From: an uncultured Oceanisphaera sp.
GTDB lineage: Bacteria > Pseudomonadota > Gammaproteobacteria > Enterobacterales > Aeromonadaceae
DNA length: 57,524 nucleotides
NCBI RefSeq assembly: GCF_947495715.1
Contig: NZ_CANLZU010000023.1
Coordinates: 1-57,524, forward strand
Direction: 5' to 3'
This document shows positions 1 through 7,967 of this stretch, one piece after another. Position 1 is the stretch's first letter, and each line of letters starts with the position of its first letter. Under the pieces are notes generated by a model. The model had not been told where the DNA came from and searched no databases. It saw nothing but the letters and a program-made list of their open reading frames with translations. Position numbers and translations under genes: made by a program.

Positions 1-25
1 CTTAATAAAGGCAGCTTCGGGCTTG

Positions 26-88
26 TTCAACACCCGGATGAAGTGTCGGCTGCGCGACACTTATCCTTATTTGTTAGTCGCGAGGCAC
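26..88 (-). repeat. attC site of the leftmost visible cassette
   Basis: Read on the minus strand, the distal end matches the R' core (GTTGAAC at 26-32) and the proximal end is an R''-like GACTAAC near 80-86. Between them AAGTGTCG and CGACACTT (about 40-61) pair as a hairpin. The site is short and diverged compared with the other attC sites. Bases 1-25 would belong to the next cassette, so the array continues left of the window. Confidence 0.55.
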
Positions 89-573
89 CGAGCGACAATT
101 TTAAGCCGAACTAAACTTTGCGAACAACAAACTTTATGTGCTTTGATGCATTTAAGTCAGGCGCAGTCTCAAAGCGGCTACTCAATGAAACCACTTGGAA
201 CAAACAACGCCGCAGAAAACGAACTGACAACACCAAAAGGCGCTTTTGAAAAGCTAATCTCACAGTGCGGACTTTCAAGGAAGTCACTGAAACCACGTGG
301 AACTTACCACACCAGAGAAAACGTCCTTTCAACAAATAAATCAGCTTTTGAACCAACAAACTCGCCGAGCCGAGTTGCAACCAAAAACAGACTCTCGATT
401 ATCCTGCTCTGTCAGCACCAAAGAACAAAATAACCGCTAAGAAACTTGCAAAACTTTGGACTTAAAACAGCTGAAACTGAGTTTTGACCATCGACGATGG
501 ATCTGTGTACCAAACAAACAGCAGCCAAATTTTGGGCTTAGAAACATGATTTTGATTGCTAGCTTTTTCTGGC
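89..573 (-). other. Integron cassette body without a convincing gene
   Basis: This stretch lies between two attC sites and so is a cassette body. The only minus-strand frame of any size (111-380, 89 codons) has no recognisable domain and overlaps an equally unconvincing plus-strand frame. The DNA contains two imperfect direct copies, near 190-260 and 290-360, sharing words such as ACCACxTGGAAC and GCTTTTGAA. That suggests a duplicated non-coding or decayed cassette. I do not assign a function. Confidence 0.4.
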
Positions 574-648
574 GACTAACGCCGCCAACACAGGCGAGCG
601 TAGCGAGTCCAGCCAGCTTGCTGGCGATTGTGATTGGCCTTGTTAAGT
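574..648 (-). repeat. attC site (cassette with two small genes)
   Basis: The outer ends are GACTAAC(GCC) at 574-580 and (GGCCTT)GTTAAGT at 642-648, the plus-strand image of R' and R''. The interior pairs around GCCAGC/GCTGGC. It is almost identical to the attC at 2444-2519, while the other attC sites in the array differ. Confidence 0.85.
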
Positions 649-825
649 GTTCTTAGTGATATAGCTTATTAGGTGAGGTCTTGCTGCTGATGCTGGGCTA
701 AGACCTTTTAATTCCGTTTCCCTCGAATCACCATCTGGTAGGTATACTGTTAATGTATCACCATTCACAAAATATTCGGCAGTGTATTTTTTCCCATTTA
801 CCTCAATACTTATTTCTTCATTCAT
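643..825 (-). CDS. Small hypothetical cassette protein, 60 aa
   Basis: This is the second gene of a two-gene cassette. Its ATG lies 3 nt after the TAA of the upstream zinc-ribbon gene, so the two are probably co-translated. The protein is acidic and predicted beta-rich over residues 1-40 (alternating ISIEVNGKKYTAEYFV and DTLTVYLPDG), followed by a basic tail. I do not recognise the family. The stop codon lies inside the R'' box of the attC, so the last residue is encoded by the recombination site. That is common for compact cassettes. Function unknown. Confidence 0.55.
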   Translation of the reverse strand: MNEEISIEVNGKKYTAEYFVNGDTLTVYLPDGDSRETELKGLSPASAARPHLISYITKNT

Positions 826-828
826 AGA

Positions 829-1026
829 TTATTCCGTTATTTTTTCATCTTTTATCGGTGTATAGCTGTAGGACATAGTTCCATTCCAACTTCGTATTTT
901 ATTACCACATGAACAGGTAAAGCTATCCTTGTCTCTACATGGATATTGCTTGCCAGTAACAGAATATATAGTGCCACATTGATCGCAGGTTTCTTTACCT
1001 AAATCTGATGTATCCCAAGTAGCCAT
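829..1026 (-). CDS. Small zinc-ribbon cassette protein, 65 aa
   Basis: The start at 1026 is chosen because TAAGGAG precedes it by about 8 nt; the longer frame to 1176 would run through the attC. The protein has two CxxC pairs (CDQC near residue 14 and, after a further Cys, CSC/CGN near 39), the arrangement of a rubredoxin/zinc-ribbon fold. The start lies about 27 nt inside the cassette boundary. It is followed after 3 nt by another small gene. Metal binding is inferred from the Cys pattern; biological role unknown. Confidence 0.65.
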   Translation of the reverse strand: MATWDTSDLGKETCDQCGTIYSVTGKQYPCRDKDSFTCSCGNKIRSWNGTMSYSYTPIKDEKITE

Positions 1027-1052
1027 AAAATTTCTCCTTATTCGTGGTTGAC

Positions 1053-1124
1053 ACTTAACGCCGCGCTCTGCGGCAAATTTGGAGCGCAGCGGAAAATTTG
1101 TCCGACAGCAGCGCCTTGTTAGCA
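1053..1124 (-). repeat. attC site of the GTPase cassette
   Basis: Outer boxes are ACTTAAC(GCC) at 1053-1059 and (GCGCCTT)GTTAGCA at 1118-1124. Internal arms CGCGCTCTGCGGCAAATTT and AAATTTGTCCGACAGCAGCG pair to give the folded attC stem. Reading direction matches the neighbouring cassettes. Confidence 0.85.
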
Positions 1125-1193
1125 GTGACTCAGTTCGACGGTTAGAAAGTCGAGCTGAGCCTAAACTACTCGACATTTCTTGACGCTGATATA

Positions 1194-2369
1194 TTACTTT
1201 TTGTAACTGAATACATCTTTGAAGACGGCTATAATTCGATCTGAGTTCTCTGGTAAAACGACTTCTCCTGTTTCTATGTCGAAGAAATTTTCCAATACAG
1301 AAATATAGGCATGACCGACAGCTTGCGTAATAGCGATCGCTGTGGTAGCAGAAATTGCGCCTCCAATCAAGGTGCCTGCACCGGGAATGAATTTCAAGGC
1401 ATTAGACACTACGGTTTTACCCACTTGTGCTAGTGCGGTGACACCCATGATGCCGGTTAAAACCGATGTCATTTTTGAGTTATCCGCATCTAGTTCGAAC
1501 TCGGTATTAATTTTATAAATCATAGTACTTTGTATTGCCGCAATTATAGGTGCGTCAGACCCAGGAATCGGTGAAGCTCCAGCTGTTCCTGCAGCGGCGG
1601 AAGCAACGTGAACGACATTCCTAGCTCCCTTTTTTATCGCCGCAAGGCGCTTTTCTATTTTTAAGCGTTGAGCTTTGAGAAAGGCATTTTTTGCCGATTT
1701 CTTACCCTCAGGAAATCGCGCCTCAGTGACCTCAATCAGGGATTCAAGCCCTTTGACCTTTACCACAATATCTTCATCAATTTCATAGGGGACGGAATTA
1801 ACGGAAACATAAGCTCCGTGCAAAAATTCTTTATATTTTTTGTCAATTATAAGCTGTGCTTCTTCGACAAACTCTCTCTCCGCTTTACCTATAACACGGG
1901 TGAAAACTACGATAGCAGGGATTTTACGTTTCTCAAGAAGACCTATTAACGTAAGGTCGCGGTCTTCCACTCTATCACTGCTGGCTTTAATACAAACCCA
2001 GCCAACATGAGGAATGTCACAGTCGTCATTGGCGTTATCAATGGCTTGCTTGAATTCATTTTCCAGTGATGACATTGTGTCTTTATAGTCTTCGGCCTCT
2101 ATGCCTTTGGTGTCCCAAAGGCAAATACCTTTTTCAGGGATGGCAACCTTCTCAAGGTGCTGAGTGACAGGCTTTCCTACTCCGGCTTTAACAACTTCCT
2201 CGCCAAAAATAGCGTTAATCAAAGTGCTTTTACCTACACCACTGGCACCAGAAATAATGATATTGCATTGTTCTTTTTCATTCACGGCCTTATTTTTGGC
2301 TTTGTCATGATTAAATTCACCGTTTTCCTCATTGTAGCTGTCGCCAAGGAAATCCTTATAATCGCTCAT
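1194..2369 (-). CDS. P-loop GTPase with C-terminal DUF697-like domain (integron cassette)
   Basis: The 391-aa protein has a full Walker A/G1 motif GASGVGKST near residue 41, a G3 motif WDTKG near 85, and a G4-like VFTRV near 157 where TKxD is degenerate. The N-terminal half is therefore a Ras/Era-like GTPase domain. Residues about 250-350 are hydrophobic and Gly/Ala-rich and start with SPIPGSDAP, as in the DUF697 domain fused to GTPases in several bacterial families; this part probably contacts the membrane. It fills an integron cassette bounded by attC sites at 1053 and 2444. GTP binding is well supported. The cellular role is unknown; GTPases of this build occur in membrane-remodelling and stress or defence settings, so a defence role is only a possibility. 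Confidence 0.8.
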   Translation of the reverse strand: MSDYKDFLGDSYNEENGEFNHDKAKNKAVNEKEQCNIIISGASGVGKSTLINAIFGEEVVKAGVGKPVTQHLEKVAIPEKGICLWDTKGIEAEDYKDTMSSLENEFKQAIDNANDDCDIPHVGWVCIKASSDRVEDRDLTLIGLLEKRKIPAIVVFTRVIGKAEREFVEEAQLIIDKKYKEFLHGAYVSVNSVPYEIDEDIVVKVKGLESLIEVTEARFPEGKKSAKNAFLKAQRLKIEKRLAAIKKGARNVVHVASAAAGTAGASPIPGSDAPIIAAIQSTMIYKINTEFELDADNSKMTSVLTGIMGVTALAQVGKTVVSNALKFIPGAGTLIGGAISATTAIAITQAVGHAYISVLENFFDIETGEVVLPENSDRIIAVFKDVFSYKK

Positions 2370-2443
2370 TTCTTTTTCTCCATATCATTTCAGTTAAACG
2401 TTAGAATTATTTTTTTACTTATCGACTGCTCAGTGGTTGCTCT

Positions 2444-2519
2444 CGCTAACGCCGCCAACACAGGCGAGCGTCAGCGAGTCCAGCCAGCTTGCTGGCGTTT
2501 GTGATTGGCCTTGTTATGA
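2444..2519 (-). repeat. attC site
   Basis: CGCTAAC(GCC) at 2444-2450 and (GGCCTT)GTTATGA at 2513-2519 form the outer boxes, with GCCAGC/GCTGGC internal pairing. It is nearly the same sequence as the attC at 574-648, implying those two cassettes came from related sources or one attC was copied. Confidence 0.88.
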
Positions 2520-2662
2520 GCTTCAAGTAAGACCAAAGAATTCATCACCGAACGTTCAACTAGGAGCCCATCCAAGATCTCAAATATTGAGATCCCAAAC
2601 CAAGTGCCTTGCCCTGCCCTCCAACAGACGAGCCGATGTTAAACTTTTTGTTTTTATGCATC

Positions 2663-3133
2663 TCACGCGCGCGCATTAATTCCGAATTCTCTTCCTTGAT
2701 TTCTATACATAATATCTATCGCATTCTGCAATCGCTTCGCTAGATCTGGATCATGGTTATTCGCCCATTCAATGCCTGAACGAGCCTTCTCAACATAATT
2801 GGCGCGTGTGGTGTCAGTGGCCATATCTACCGGCTGACCGGTCGCCACTGAGATTTTCATTGTCATTCCAAGAAACGGGGAACTTTCATCGAGCGACATT
2901 TTTCCAGTCTGGATTTGATCATTCATCCAATCAAACATTTCTTGCCGAGTCATACTTGTAAAGTCGGCTTGATTAGAGTCTTTTGATTTACTCGAATCGG
3001 TAGAGGCTGACTGCGCGACTTTAGTATTTAGAATGCTAGCAAATGATGCTGAATCATTACTGCTCTCTATTGAATTTTTCGGACCGGTGCGTTGACTGCT
3101 GTATTGATGGCTGGTTACTGTATCAATCTTCAT
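2663..3133 (-). CDS. Hypothetical cassette protein, 156 aa
   Basis: The start at 3133 is preferred over upstream ATGs because GGAG stands 7 nt before it. The N-terminal about 60 residues are Ser/Thr/Asn-rich and look disordered. The remaining part (from TRQEMFDWMNDQIQTGKM on) is a helical domain with conserved-looking aromatic and charged residues. There is no signal peptide and no recognisable catalytic motif. A 143-bp non-coding stretch separates the stop from the attC. I do not recognise the family well enough to name it. Confidence 0.6.
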   Translation of the reverse strand: MKIDTVTSHQYSSQRTGPKNSIESSNDSASFASILNTKVAQSASTDSSKSKDSNQADFTSMTRQEMFDWMNDQIQTGKMSLDESSPFLGMTMKISVATGQPVDMATDTTRANYVEKARSGIEWANNHDPDLAKRLQNAIDIMYRNQGREFGINARA

Positions 3134-3291
3134 AATGCTCTCCATTTTATTTTGTACACAACTAGAGTAATGCAAAATCTATTCCATACTTAAATTAGTA
3201 TGATTTACGCAATCACTAGCTGCAATAGTCATCCTTAAATGGCAATAACTTTCCTCCATCGGTAATCAATTGCCGCTGGCAGATTACTGGC

Positions 3292-3411
3292 TCATAACGC
3301 CAAGCTCACCGGCACATATTGCGGAGAGCGCTTTTGTGTAAAATTGGAGCAACGCGACATACACAAAAACGAGCGTAGCAATATGTGTCCGCGTGCAGCT
3401 TTTTGTTATGT
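3292..3411 (-). repeat. attC site, long form (about 120 bp)
   Basis: TCATAAC(GCC) at 3292-3298 and (CTTTTT)GTTATGT at 3405-3411 are the outer boxes. CGGCACATATTGC pairs with GCAATATGTGTCCG, and TTTTGTGTA with TACACAAAA, giving a long imperfect stem. It is longer than its neighbours, resembling the longer attC classes of environmental cassettes. Confidence 0.85.
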
Positions 3412-3418
3412 GCCTTCA

Positions 3419-4798
3419 CTAGCGTTTCATTTTGTTGCGAATAGCAAAAGTGAGCAATGCAGCCTGTACAACACAGTATAGCCGCCCGAATCCTGCTAAT
3501 AAGTTATACAAAATCAATAATAGCCAGTTCTGATCTATGAATGAGAGCAGTGTATCCTTTGTTGGCGTGACAAAAAAAGGCACGAAATCTCTTAGACTAA
3601 AAAATATAGAGCGAGCTACACTCCAATCTACTTGAAAACCGAATCCTGTATAAGCTACTCCCAAGGAAGATAGCACTACCAGCACAAATGCAATATAGAT
3701 ACAAAGTGAAATAATCGCTTGCGAAGGCTTCTCACCAAAACCACTCAGATATTTATATGCAATGAGAAAAACATATACCAAGTAATTTTTATCTTTCCTT
3801 GCGTTTATAGTAGCCATTTCTTTTTCTAGAAAATGCCACTTTGACACAAGCGAGTAATCTCTTTGATCAAACGCAATCTTTTTAAGATCTCTGTAAATTT
3901 CCTCAGCCTTTGAGGTGGAATCATCCTCTATTTCTTTATATTTTTCTGGAAATTTACAATTAGTAAATCTTAGGTATTCTAGATTTAATGAGGACAGCTT
4001 GATTTTTCCTGCATCAATATATTCGAGATATGCCTTACCCCCATTGAACTTGCAATACTTAAAATTTATGAAATCGTTGATTTCATTATCATGATAGTAA
4101 AGGTTCTTCTCGAAGATAGAGTTCACAATCCGGAATTCGGAGTTCTCATCATTATATTTAATATTATTGATTTCAACATCTTGATAAAATATCATCTCGT
4201 TAAAGTATATTGAGCACTTATAGTTATTTTTTCTGCACTCATTCACTTTGTGAATTCTTAATCGGCAGTCAAATTCTGAATTGTGAAAGGACATAGTGCC
4301 GATTTTACTATCACGAAGTTCGGCTCGCCTGCGAATAGTTGAGGATGTTACTGTAAGTTCTTCTATCTGCATATTGTGAGCATGAAGACCGTTCATCTCA
4401 CATTTATCTATCCTTACGGATTTAATTTCTCCGTTAGAAAAAGAGCCTAAATTGTAACAACCAATAAATTGAAATATCTTTTCTGGCTGATTATATGAGT
4501 CAAATGAATTATTGAAACTTTCTGGAAAATAGATGTTATCAAAGCGTATGATCAGTTCTGCCTCCTGATTTTTTATCAGAATTTCGAGCTGCTCATCAAA
4601 TTTCTTTTTTTCGAATTGACGTGATTTAGGACTGTAATCTGCCTTTTCGCCAATAAAAAATCCCTTTGGTCCTATGTAGTACTTCGGGGTGTGTAATAAA
4701 CAGTAATGATGGCCATTCCTATCTTCATAAACTATCTCAGGAGAGATAGCTCTACAATCTGATCCTTTAGATCCACCCCAGTGGTAGCATGTTGCCAC
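3419..4798 (-). CDS. Pentapeptide-like membrane protein with N-terminal Cys/His motif (integron cassette)
   Basis: The first in-frame start is GTG at 4798 with AAGGGG about 10 nt upstream. The 459-aa protein opens with a Cys/His-rich segment (CYHWGG, DCR, HHYCLLH within the first 37 residues) that may bind zinc. The middle (about 110-290) has irregular repeats with Phe/Cys/Leu spacing such as FIGCYNLGSF and HNSEFDC, suggestive of a degenerate pentapeptide-repeat beta-helix. The C-terminal about 110 residues contain two hydrophobic segments (CIYIAFVLVVLSSLGVAY, NWLLLILYNLLAGFG) separated by an amphipathic SIFFSLRDF loop, as in pentapeptide proteins fused to an ion-channel-like module. Membrane location is likely; function is unknown, with a pore-forming effector as one possibility. 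Confidence 0.7.
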   Translation of the reverse strand: MATCYHWGGSKGSDCRAISPEIVYEDRNGHHYCLLHTPKYYIGPKGFFIGEKADYSPKSRQFEKKKFDEQLEILIKNQEAELIIRFDNIYFPESFNNSFDSYNQPEKIFQFIGCYNLGSFSNGEIKSVRIDKCEMNGLHAHNMQIEELTVTSSTIRRRAELRDSKIGTMSFHNSEFDCRLRIHKVNECRKNNYKCSIYFNEMIFYQDVEINNIKYNDENSEFRIVNSIFEKNLYYHDNEINDFINFKYCKFNGGKAYLEYIDAGKIKLSSLNLEYLRFTNCKFPEKYKEIEDDSTSKAEEIYRDLKKIAFDQRDYSLVSKWHFLEKEMATINARKDKNYLVYVFLIAYKYLSGFGEKPSQAIISLCIYIAFVLVVLSSLGVAYTGFGFQVDWSVARSIFFSLRDFVPFFVTPTKDTLLSFIDQNWLLLILYNLLAGFGRLYCVVQAALLTFAIRNKMKR

Positions 4799-4818
4799 TT
4801 TATAATACCCCTTCTAGC

Positions 4819-4896
4819 ACATAACGCCGCCAGCAGCGGCCGAGTGAAACGAGGTCCAGCGACCGCAGGGAGTGATGCTGACTGGCCTTGTTATGC
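4819..4896 (-). repeat. attC site
   Basis: ACATAAC(GCC) at 4819-4825 and (TGGCCTT)GTTATGC at 4890-4896 form the outer boxes. The interior has paired GGTCCAGCGACC and related arms. The stop codon of the next gene starts at the base following the box. Confidence 0.87.
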
Positions 4897-5460
4897 CTAG
4901 TTGCAGACATCCATAGCCTCTATTTCCTTTACAGACTTACCATGAATAGAGTTTTTACTATAATGGTGCTTTACATACTTAAGGGCATCGACCTCATATG
5001 AAGAATTGTTAACACATAGCTTCCATTGGCTGCCATCTTTGTAAAGAATTCCATCTTCATGGTATCCAATATAACCGACGTACCCGTAGCCAGTTTTTTC
5101 TAATACTGACCCATCGACAAGTTTAAAAATATCGTCATTATGCTTATCAATCTCGACTTCAAATGCTTCAGTTGGCTGTTGCTTTGCAAGCTCTAGTTGA
5201 ATCATATCCTCAAGTTGATTTGGGTTTTTTAATTCAGTTATTGCGAGACTAACGATGTCTTTTTTCTCGTCATCGAACATGGCAGTAACAGGGATGCAAA
5301 CACCATTTATGTTTGAGTCTGGATATTCTTTTCCAAAAAAGACTGTAGATTTACACTCGCCTTTCCCATTTGCTAAGTAAGCACCTACGAAGTCAGCGAA
5401 CTGACCTGAGTTTGCATTCAATGAGATCAGAAAAAAGATCAAGATGGTTAAATATCGCAT
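4897..5460 (-). CDS. Secreted hypothetical cassette protein, 187 aa
   Basis: A classical signal peptide (MRYLTILIFFLISLNANS, cleavage near residue 19) directs export to the periplasm or beyond. The mature part has four or five Cys residues (ECK, VCI, LCV, DVC), consistent with disulfides in the periplasm. An acidic, mixed alpha/beta body follows. GGAGGG stands directly upstream of the ATG and only about 13 nt separate the start from the cassette boundary, a compact cassette layout. No family recognised. Confidence 0.7.
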   Translation of the reverse strand: MRYLTILIFFLISLNANSGQFADFVGAYLANGKGECKSTVFFGKEYPDSNINGVCIPVTAMFDDEKKDIVSLAITELKNPNQLEDMIQLELAKQQPTEAFEVEIDKHNDDIFKLVDGSVLEKTGYGYVGYIGYHEDGILYKDGSQWKLCVNNSSYEVDALKYVKHHYSKNSIHGKSVKEIEAMDVCN

Positions 5461-5473
5461 TGACCCTCCATGG

Positions 5474-5581
5474 GCATAACGCCGCGTTAACTGGTGAAGT
5501 GATGGATGATGGCGGCTGTTTTGCGTATTTTTGCAAAACAGGTGACAGCATTATTGAGTCCGAGTTGAAGCCTGGTTATGT
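5474..5581 (-). repeat. attC site of the first (attI-proximal) cassette
   Basis: GCATAAC(GCC) at 5474-5480 and (GCCTG)GTTATGT at 5575-5581 are the outer boxes. A perfect central hairpin CTGTTTTGC/GCAAAACAG sits in the middle. Confidence 0.85.
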
Positions 5582-5584
5582 GAG

Positions 5585-6214
5585 TTAAATTTCACTAAGA
5601 ATGCTCGCTCTCAGTTTTTGATACTCTTCTTCAGTAATGACACTCTGCTGTTTTAATTTGTGAATTTTTTGTAGCCTGTCTTCAGTATTGCTACTTGATT
5701 CAATCCCTTCAATTTTTAGGGTTCCCCCTTCTCGAAGAGATCCTTTAGAATTTAAACGCCAGCCATCACGCTCCAACAGATATTTCGCTCTTTTGACGCC
5801 ACGAACTTTCGTTTTTTCAGCAACTTTTTCAAATCGTTCGAGTGCAGACTCATATATAGCTGAGTCCATTGATGGCCCCCTAAAGATCAGGGTACCTTCA
5901 CCAGAGACCTCAGGATAATAACCTCGCACTTCAACACCATCGTCGTTTTTACCTACTGCTGGGAATACTCTAATCATTGAAGTCCAATAATCCAAGGCCC
6001 ACTTTCTTGTTAAGGAATAACCTCTTATTGGGCCTGTAATATCTCCTATAGGTGTTTCTCTTCTACCATCTAACATTGCATCATAGGCGGCATTAAAGAT
6101 AGCTTCTTCATCATTTGTAACAAAGATGTATTGCTCGCTATTTTGAAGTGTACTTTTGTGAGTAGCACACCCAAACAATAGAAAGGTTGCTAATAATAAG
6201 ATAGTTAATCGCAT
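5585..6214 (-). CDS. Lipoprotein with C-terminal SHOCT-like domain (first cassette)
   Basis: The start at 6214 has GGAG 8 nt upstream; the longer frame would include the attI junction. The 209-aa product begins with a lipoprotein signal ending in LLFGCATHK (Cys about residue 17). The centre is predicted to be an alpha/beta domain of unknown type. The last about 35 residues (LQKIHKLKQQSVITEEEYQ and following) match the SHOCT helical hairpin (short C-terminal domain), found at the end of many unrelated proteins. As the attI-proximal cassette it would be the best expressed and most recently inserted one if the integron behaves as usual. Confidence 0.72.
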   Translation of the reverse strand: MRLTILLLATFLLFGCATHKSTLQNSEQYIFVTNDEEAIFNAAYDAMLDGRRETPIGDITGPIRGYSLTRKWALDYWTSMIRVFPAVGKNDDGVEVRGYYPEVSGEGTLIFRGPSMDSAIYESALERFEKVAEKTKVRGVKRAKYLLERDGWRLNSKGSLREGGTLKIEGIESSSNTEDRLQKIHKLKQQSVITEEEYQKLRASILSEI

Positions 6215-6229
6215 TGTTACTCCTGTAGC

Positions 6230-6300
6230 ACATAACATTTTAATAGTGAGCATGCGCATATATGTTCCAGTGCATGCGTTAAATAAAATATATAAGTTTA
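6230..6300 (-). other. attI recombination site (approximate)
   Basis: The plus-strand ACATAAC at 6230-6236 is GTTATGT on the minus strand, the R'-type core into which cassettes insert; crossover would be between G and TT at 6236/6235. It marks the boundary between the first cassette and the invariant integrase side. Bases 6237-6538 hold the rest of attI and the intI promoter, and presumably the cassette promoter Pc reading leftwards. I cannot place Pc or the right edge of attI precisely. Confidence 0.6.
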
Positions 6301-6500
6301 TGATTATACTATTATTTTTCTCTTTTAGGGCAATAACTCCGTGTTAAAAACGAGCATGCTCGATATCTACACTACTTTGCGCGTTATCCACATCATCAGA
6401 TTCTAACATCATCAATTTACTACCTTTTTCTGCATCTGGCTGCTGTACACGCGCAAGCTTTGTTGATAACGCGCATGCAAACTTCACAGCTTGCAATACA

Positions 6501-6516
6501 CTGTATATACATACAG
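6501..6516 (+). promoter_or_regulatory. LexA (SOS) box in front of the integron integrase
   Basis: The 16-mer CTGTATATACATACAG has the CTG-N10-CAG form and differs by one base from the strongest E. coli LexA sites (CTGTATATATATACAG). It lies 22 bp before the integrase ATG, where repression would block transcription. LexA control of intI is established for many integrons; here it is inferred from the site. Confidence 0.9.
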
Positions 6517-6538
6517 CCATCAACAAGAAGGAGCTGTC

Positions 6539-7525
6539 ATGGCTGCCAGTCCGTTTTTGAATCGCATACGCCAAGAGCTGCGGTTAGGCGGCTACAGCAT
6601 GAGAACCGAAAAAACCTACCTGCACTGGATCAAACGGTTTATTCGGTTTCATCAACTTCGTCATCCGGCCGACATGGGTGGGCCTGAGGTGCGCAGTTTC
6701 CTCACCTGGCTGGCCGCCGAGTGTCATGTTGCCGTCAACACGCAGAAAACGGCCCTCAATGCCCTGGCCTTTATGTATCACAAGGTATTGAACATCGAAC
6801 TGGGCGAGCTGGATTTTCACCGCGCTACTCAATACCGCAGCCTTCCTGTGGTGCTTACCCAGGCCGAAGTCGCGTTAATCTTCAAACAACTGGATGAACG
6901 CAACCAACTGATTTTCTCTTTGCTCTATGGCAGCGGCCTCAGAATCACCGAGTGCCTGCGGCTTCGTGTGCAAGACATTGGCTTTAGCGACGGCTCCGTC
7001 ACAGTGCGTAATGGCAAGGGCAATAAAGATAGAAAAACCATGTTAAGCCACCGGCTTCACGGCATGCTGCACCAGCAGATAGAAAGCGCCTTGTCGATCC
7101 AGCAGGCAGATAATCTGAAAGGCGTCGGCCCCTCGCTACCCTTCGCCCTTGGCAAAAAATACCCTAATGCCTTTCGGCAACCGGCCTGGATGTTTGTTTT
7201 TCCGTCGGTCAGCTTGTGCAAACATCCCATAACGGGAGTGATTTGCCGGCACCACCTGCATGACTCGGTACCACGCAAAGCGCTGAAAACCGCTGTCAGA
7301 CAGGCCGGCATCAATAACAAACGCATTAGTTGCCACACCTTTCGCCATTCCTTTGCCACTCACCTGCTGGAAAGCGGACGTGATATCAGAACGGTACAGG
7401 AGCTGCTTGGCCACAGCGATGTTCGCACCACCCAGATTTATACTCATGTGATCGGTCAGCATTTTGCCGGCACCCACAGCCCGCTCGATTTCCTAGCCAG
7501 CTCGGAGAAAAATCAACCACATTAA
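6539..7525 (+). CDS. intI: Integron integrase (IntI-type tyrosine recombinase)
   Basis: The enzyme inserts and excises gene cassettes by recombining attI with folded single-stranded attC sites. The start at 6539 is chosen because GAAGGAG precedes it and the longer frame would overlap the LexA box. At 328 aa it has normal IntI length. The catalytic residues are present: Arg135 (LRITE), a Lys in NGKGNKDRK, His266-x-x-Arg269, His292 (LLGHS) and Tyr301. The IntI-specific insertion (about residues 175-205, FALGKKYPNA...WMFVFPS) between the two catalytic Arg regions separates it from XerC/D. It is divergent from the cassettes, the classical layout. The gene looks intact, so the array may still be active. 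The integrase class is not determinable by eye. Confidence 0.95.
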   Translation: MAASPFLNRIRQELRLGGYSMRTEKTYLHWIKRFIRFHQLRHPADMGGPEVRSFLTWLAAECHVAVNTQKTALNALAFMYHKVLNIELGELDFHRATQYRSLPVVLTQAEVALIFKQLDERNQLIFSLLYGSGLRITECLRLRVQDIGFSDGSVTVRNGKGNKDRKTMLSHRLHGMLHQQIESALSIQQADNLKGVGPSLPFALGKKYPNAFRQPAWMFVFPSVSLCKHPITGVICRHHLHDSVPRKALKTAVRQAGINNKRISCHTFRHSFATHLLESGRDIRTVQELLGHSDVRTTQIYTHVIGQHFAGTHSPLDFLASSEKNQPH

Positions 7526-7953
7526 TCCATCGCTTTGAACAGCGCCCACGCTACCGCCGGACCGTGCAGGCGATCATCCCGGTTGCAACCCTGTAATTTT
7601 GCGTCTTATTTTGACGCACTGGCAGATTATTTCAATTGAGACCTATATAAAAATGGCCAGCAGGCTCAAAACGCCTATGCAGGAACACTTTTGCCCTCTT
7701 GGTCGAATACTCTTACCTAAAATAAGTCGACCCTACGAAAAACAACGATACCTCAGCTCCGTAGGCGCCAACTGAAGTGGCGGCTACCGGAACGCTGAAC
7801 TTCGTGAAGGCTGGCATTATGTAGAATTAATCAATCTCCCCCTTTTAAACCTCACTTAATATGAAGAACAAAACCTTCAAGGGTAAAAGTATCTCGCCCG
7901 AAGTGGGCCCTGCATAGCCAGGCTGTTGCGCCGGGCCTTGCCGACTGCTACAT
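7526..7953. other. Gene-free stretch with degenerate hairpin repeats
   Basis: It holds a long imperfect hairpin 7701-7732 (GGTCGA...CGACC followed by CTACG) and a second hairpin about 7759-7790 (CGTAGGCGCCA-ACTGAAG-TGGCGGCTACCG). Both belong to the dispersed CTACG-flanked families found elsewhere in the window. No gene was recognised. Confidence 0.6.
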
Positions 7954-7967
7954 TTGAATACATCATT

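Noticed and set aside
456-656. Plus-strand open frame running into the attC site
   Set aside because: It crosses the attC, faces against the cassette direction, and has no ribosome site or domain.
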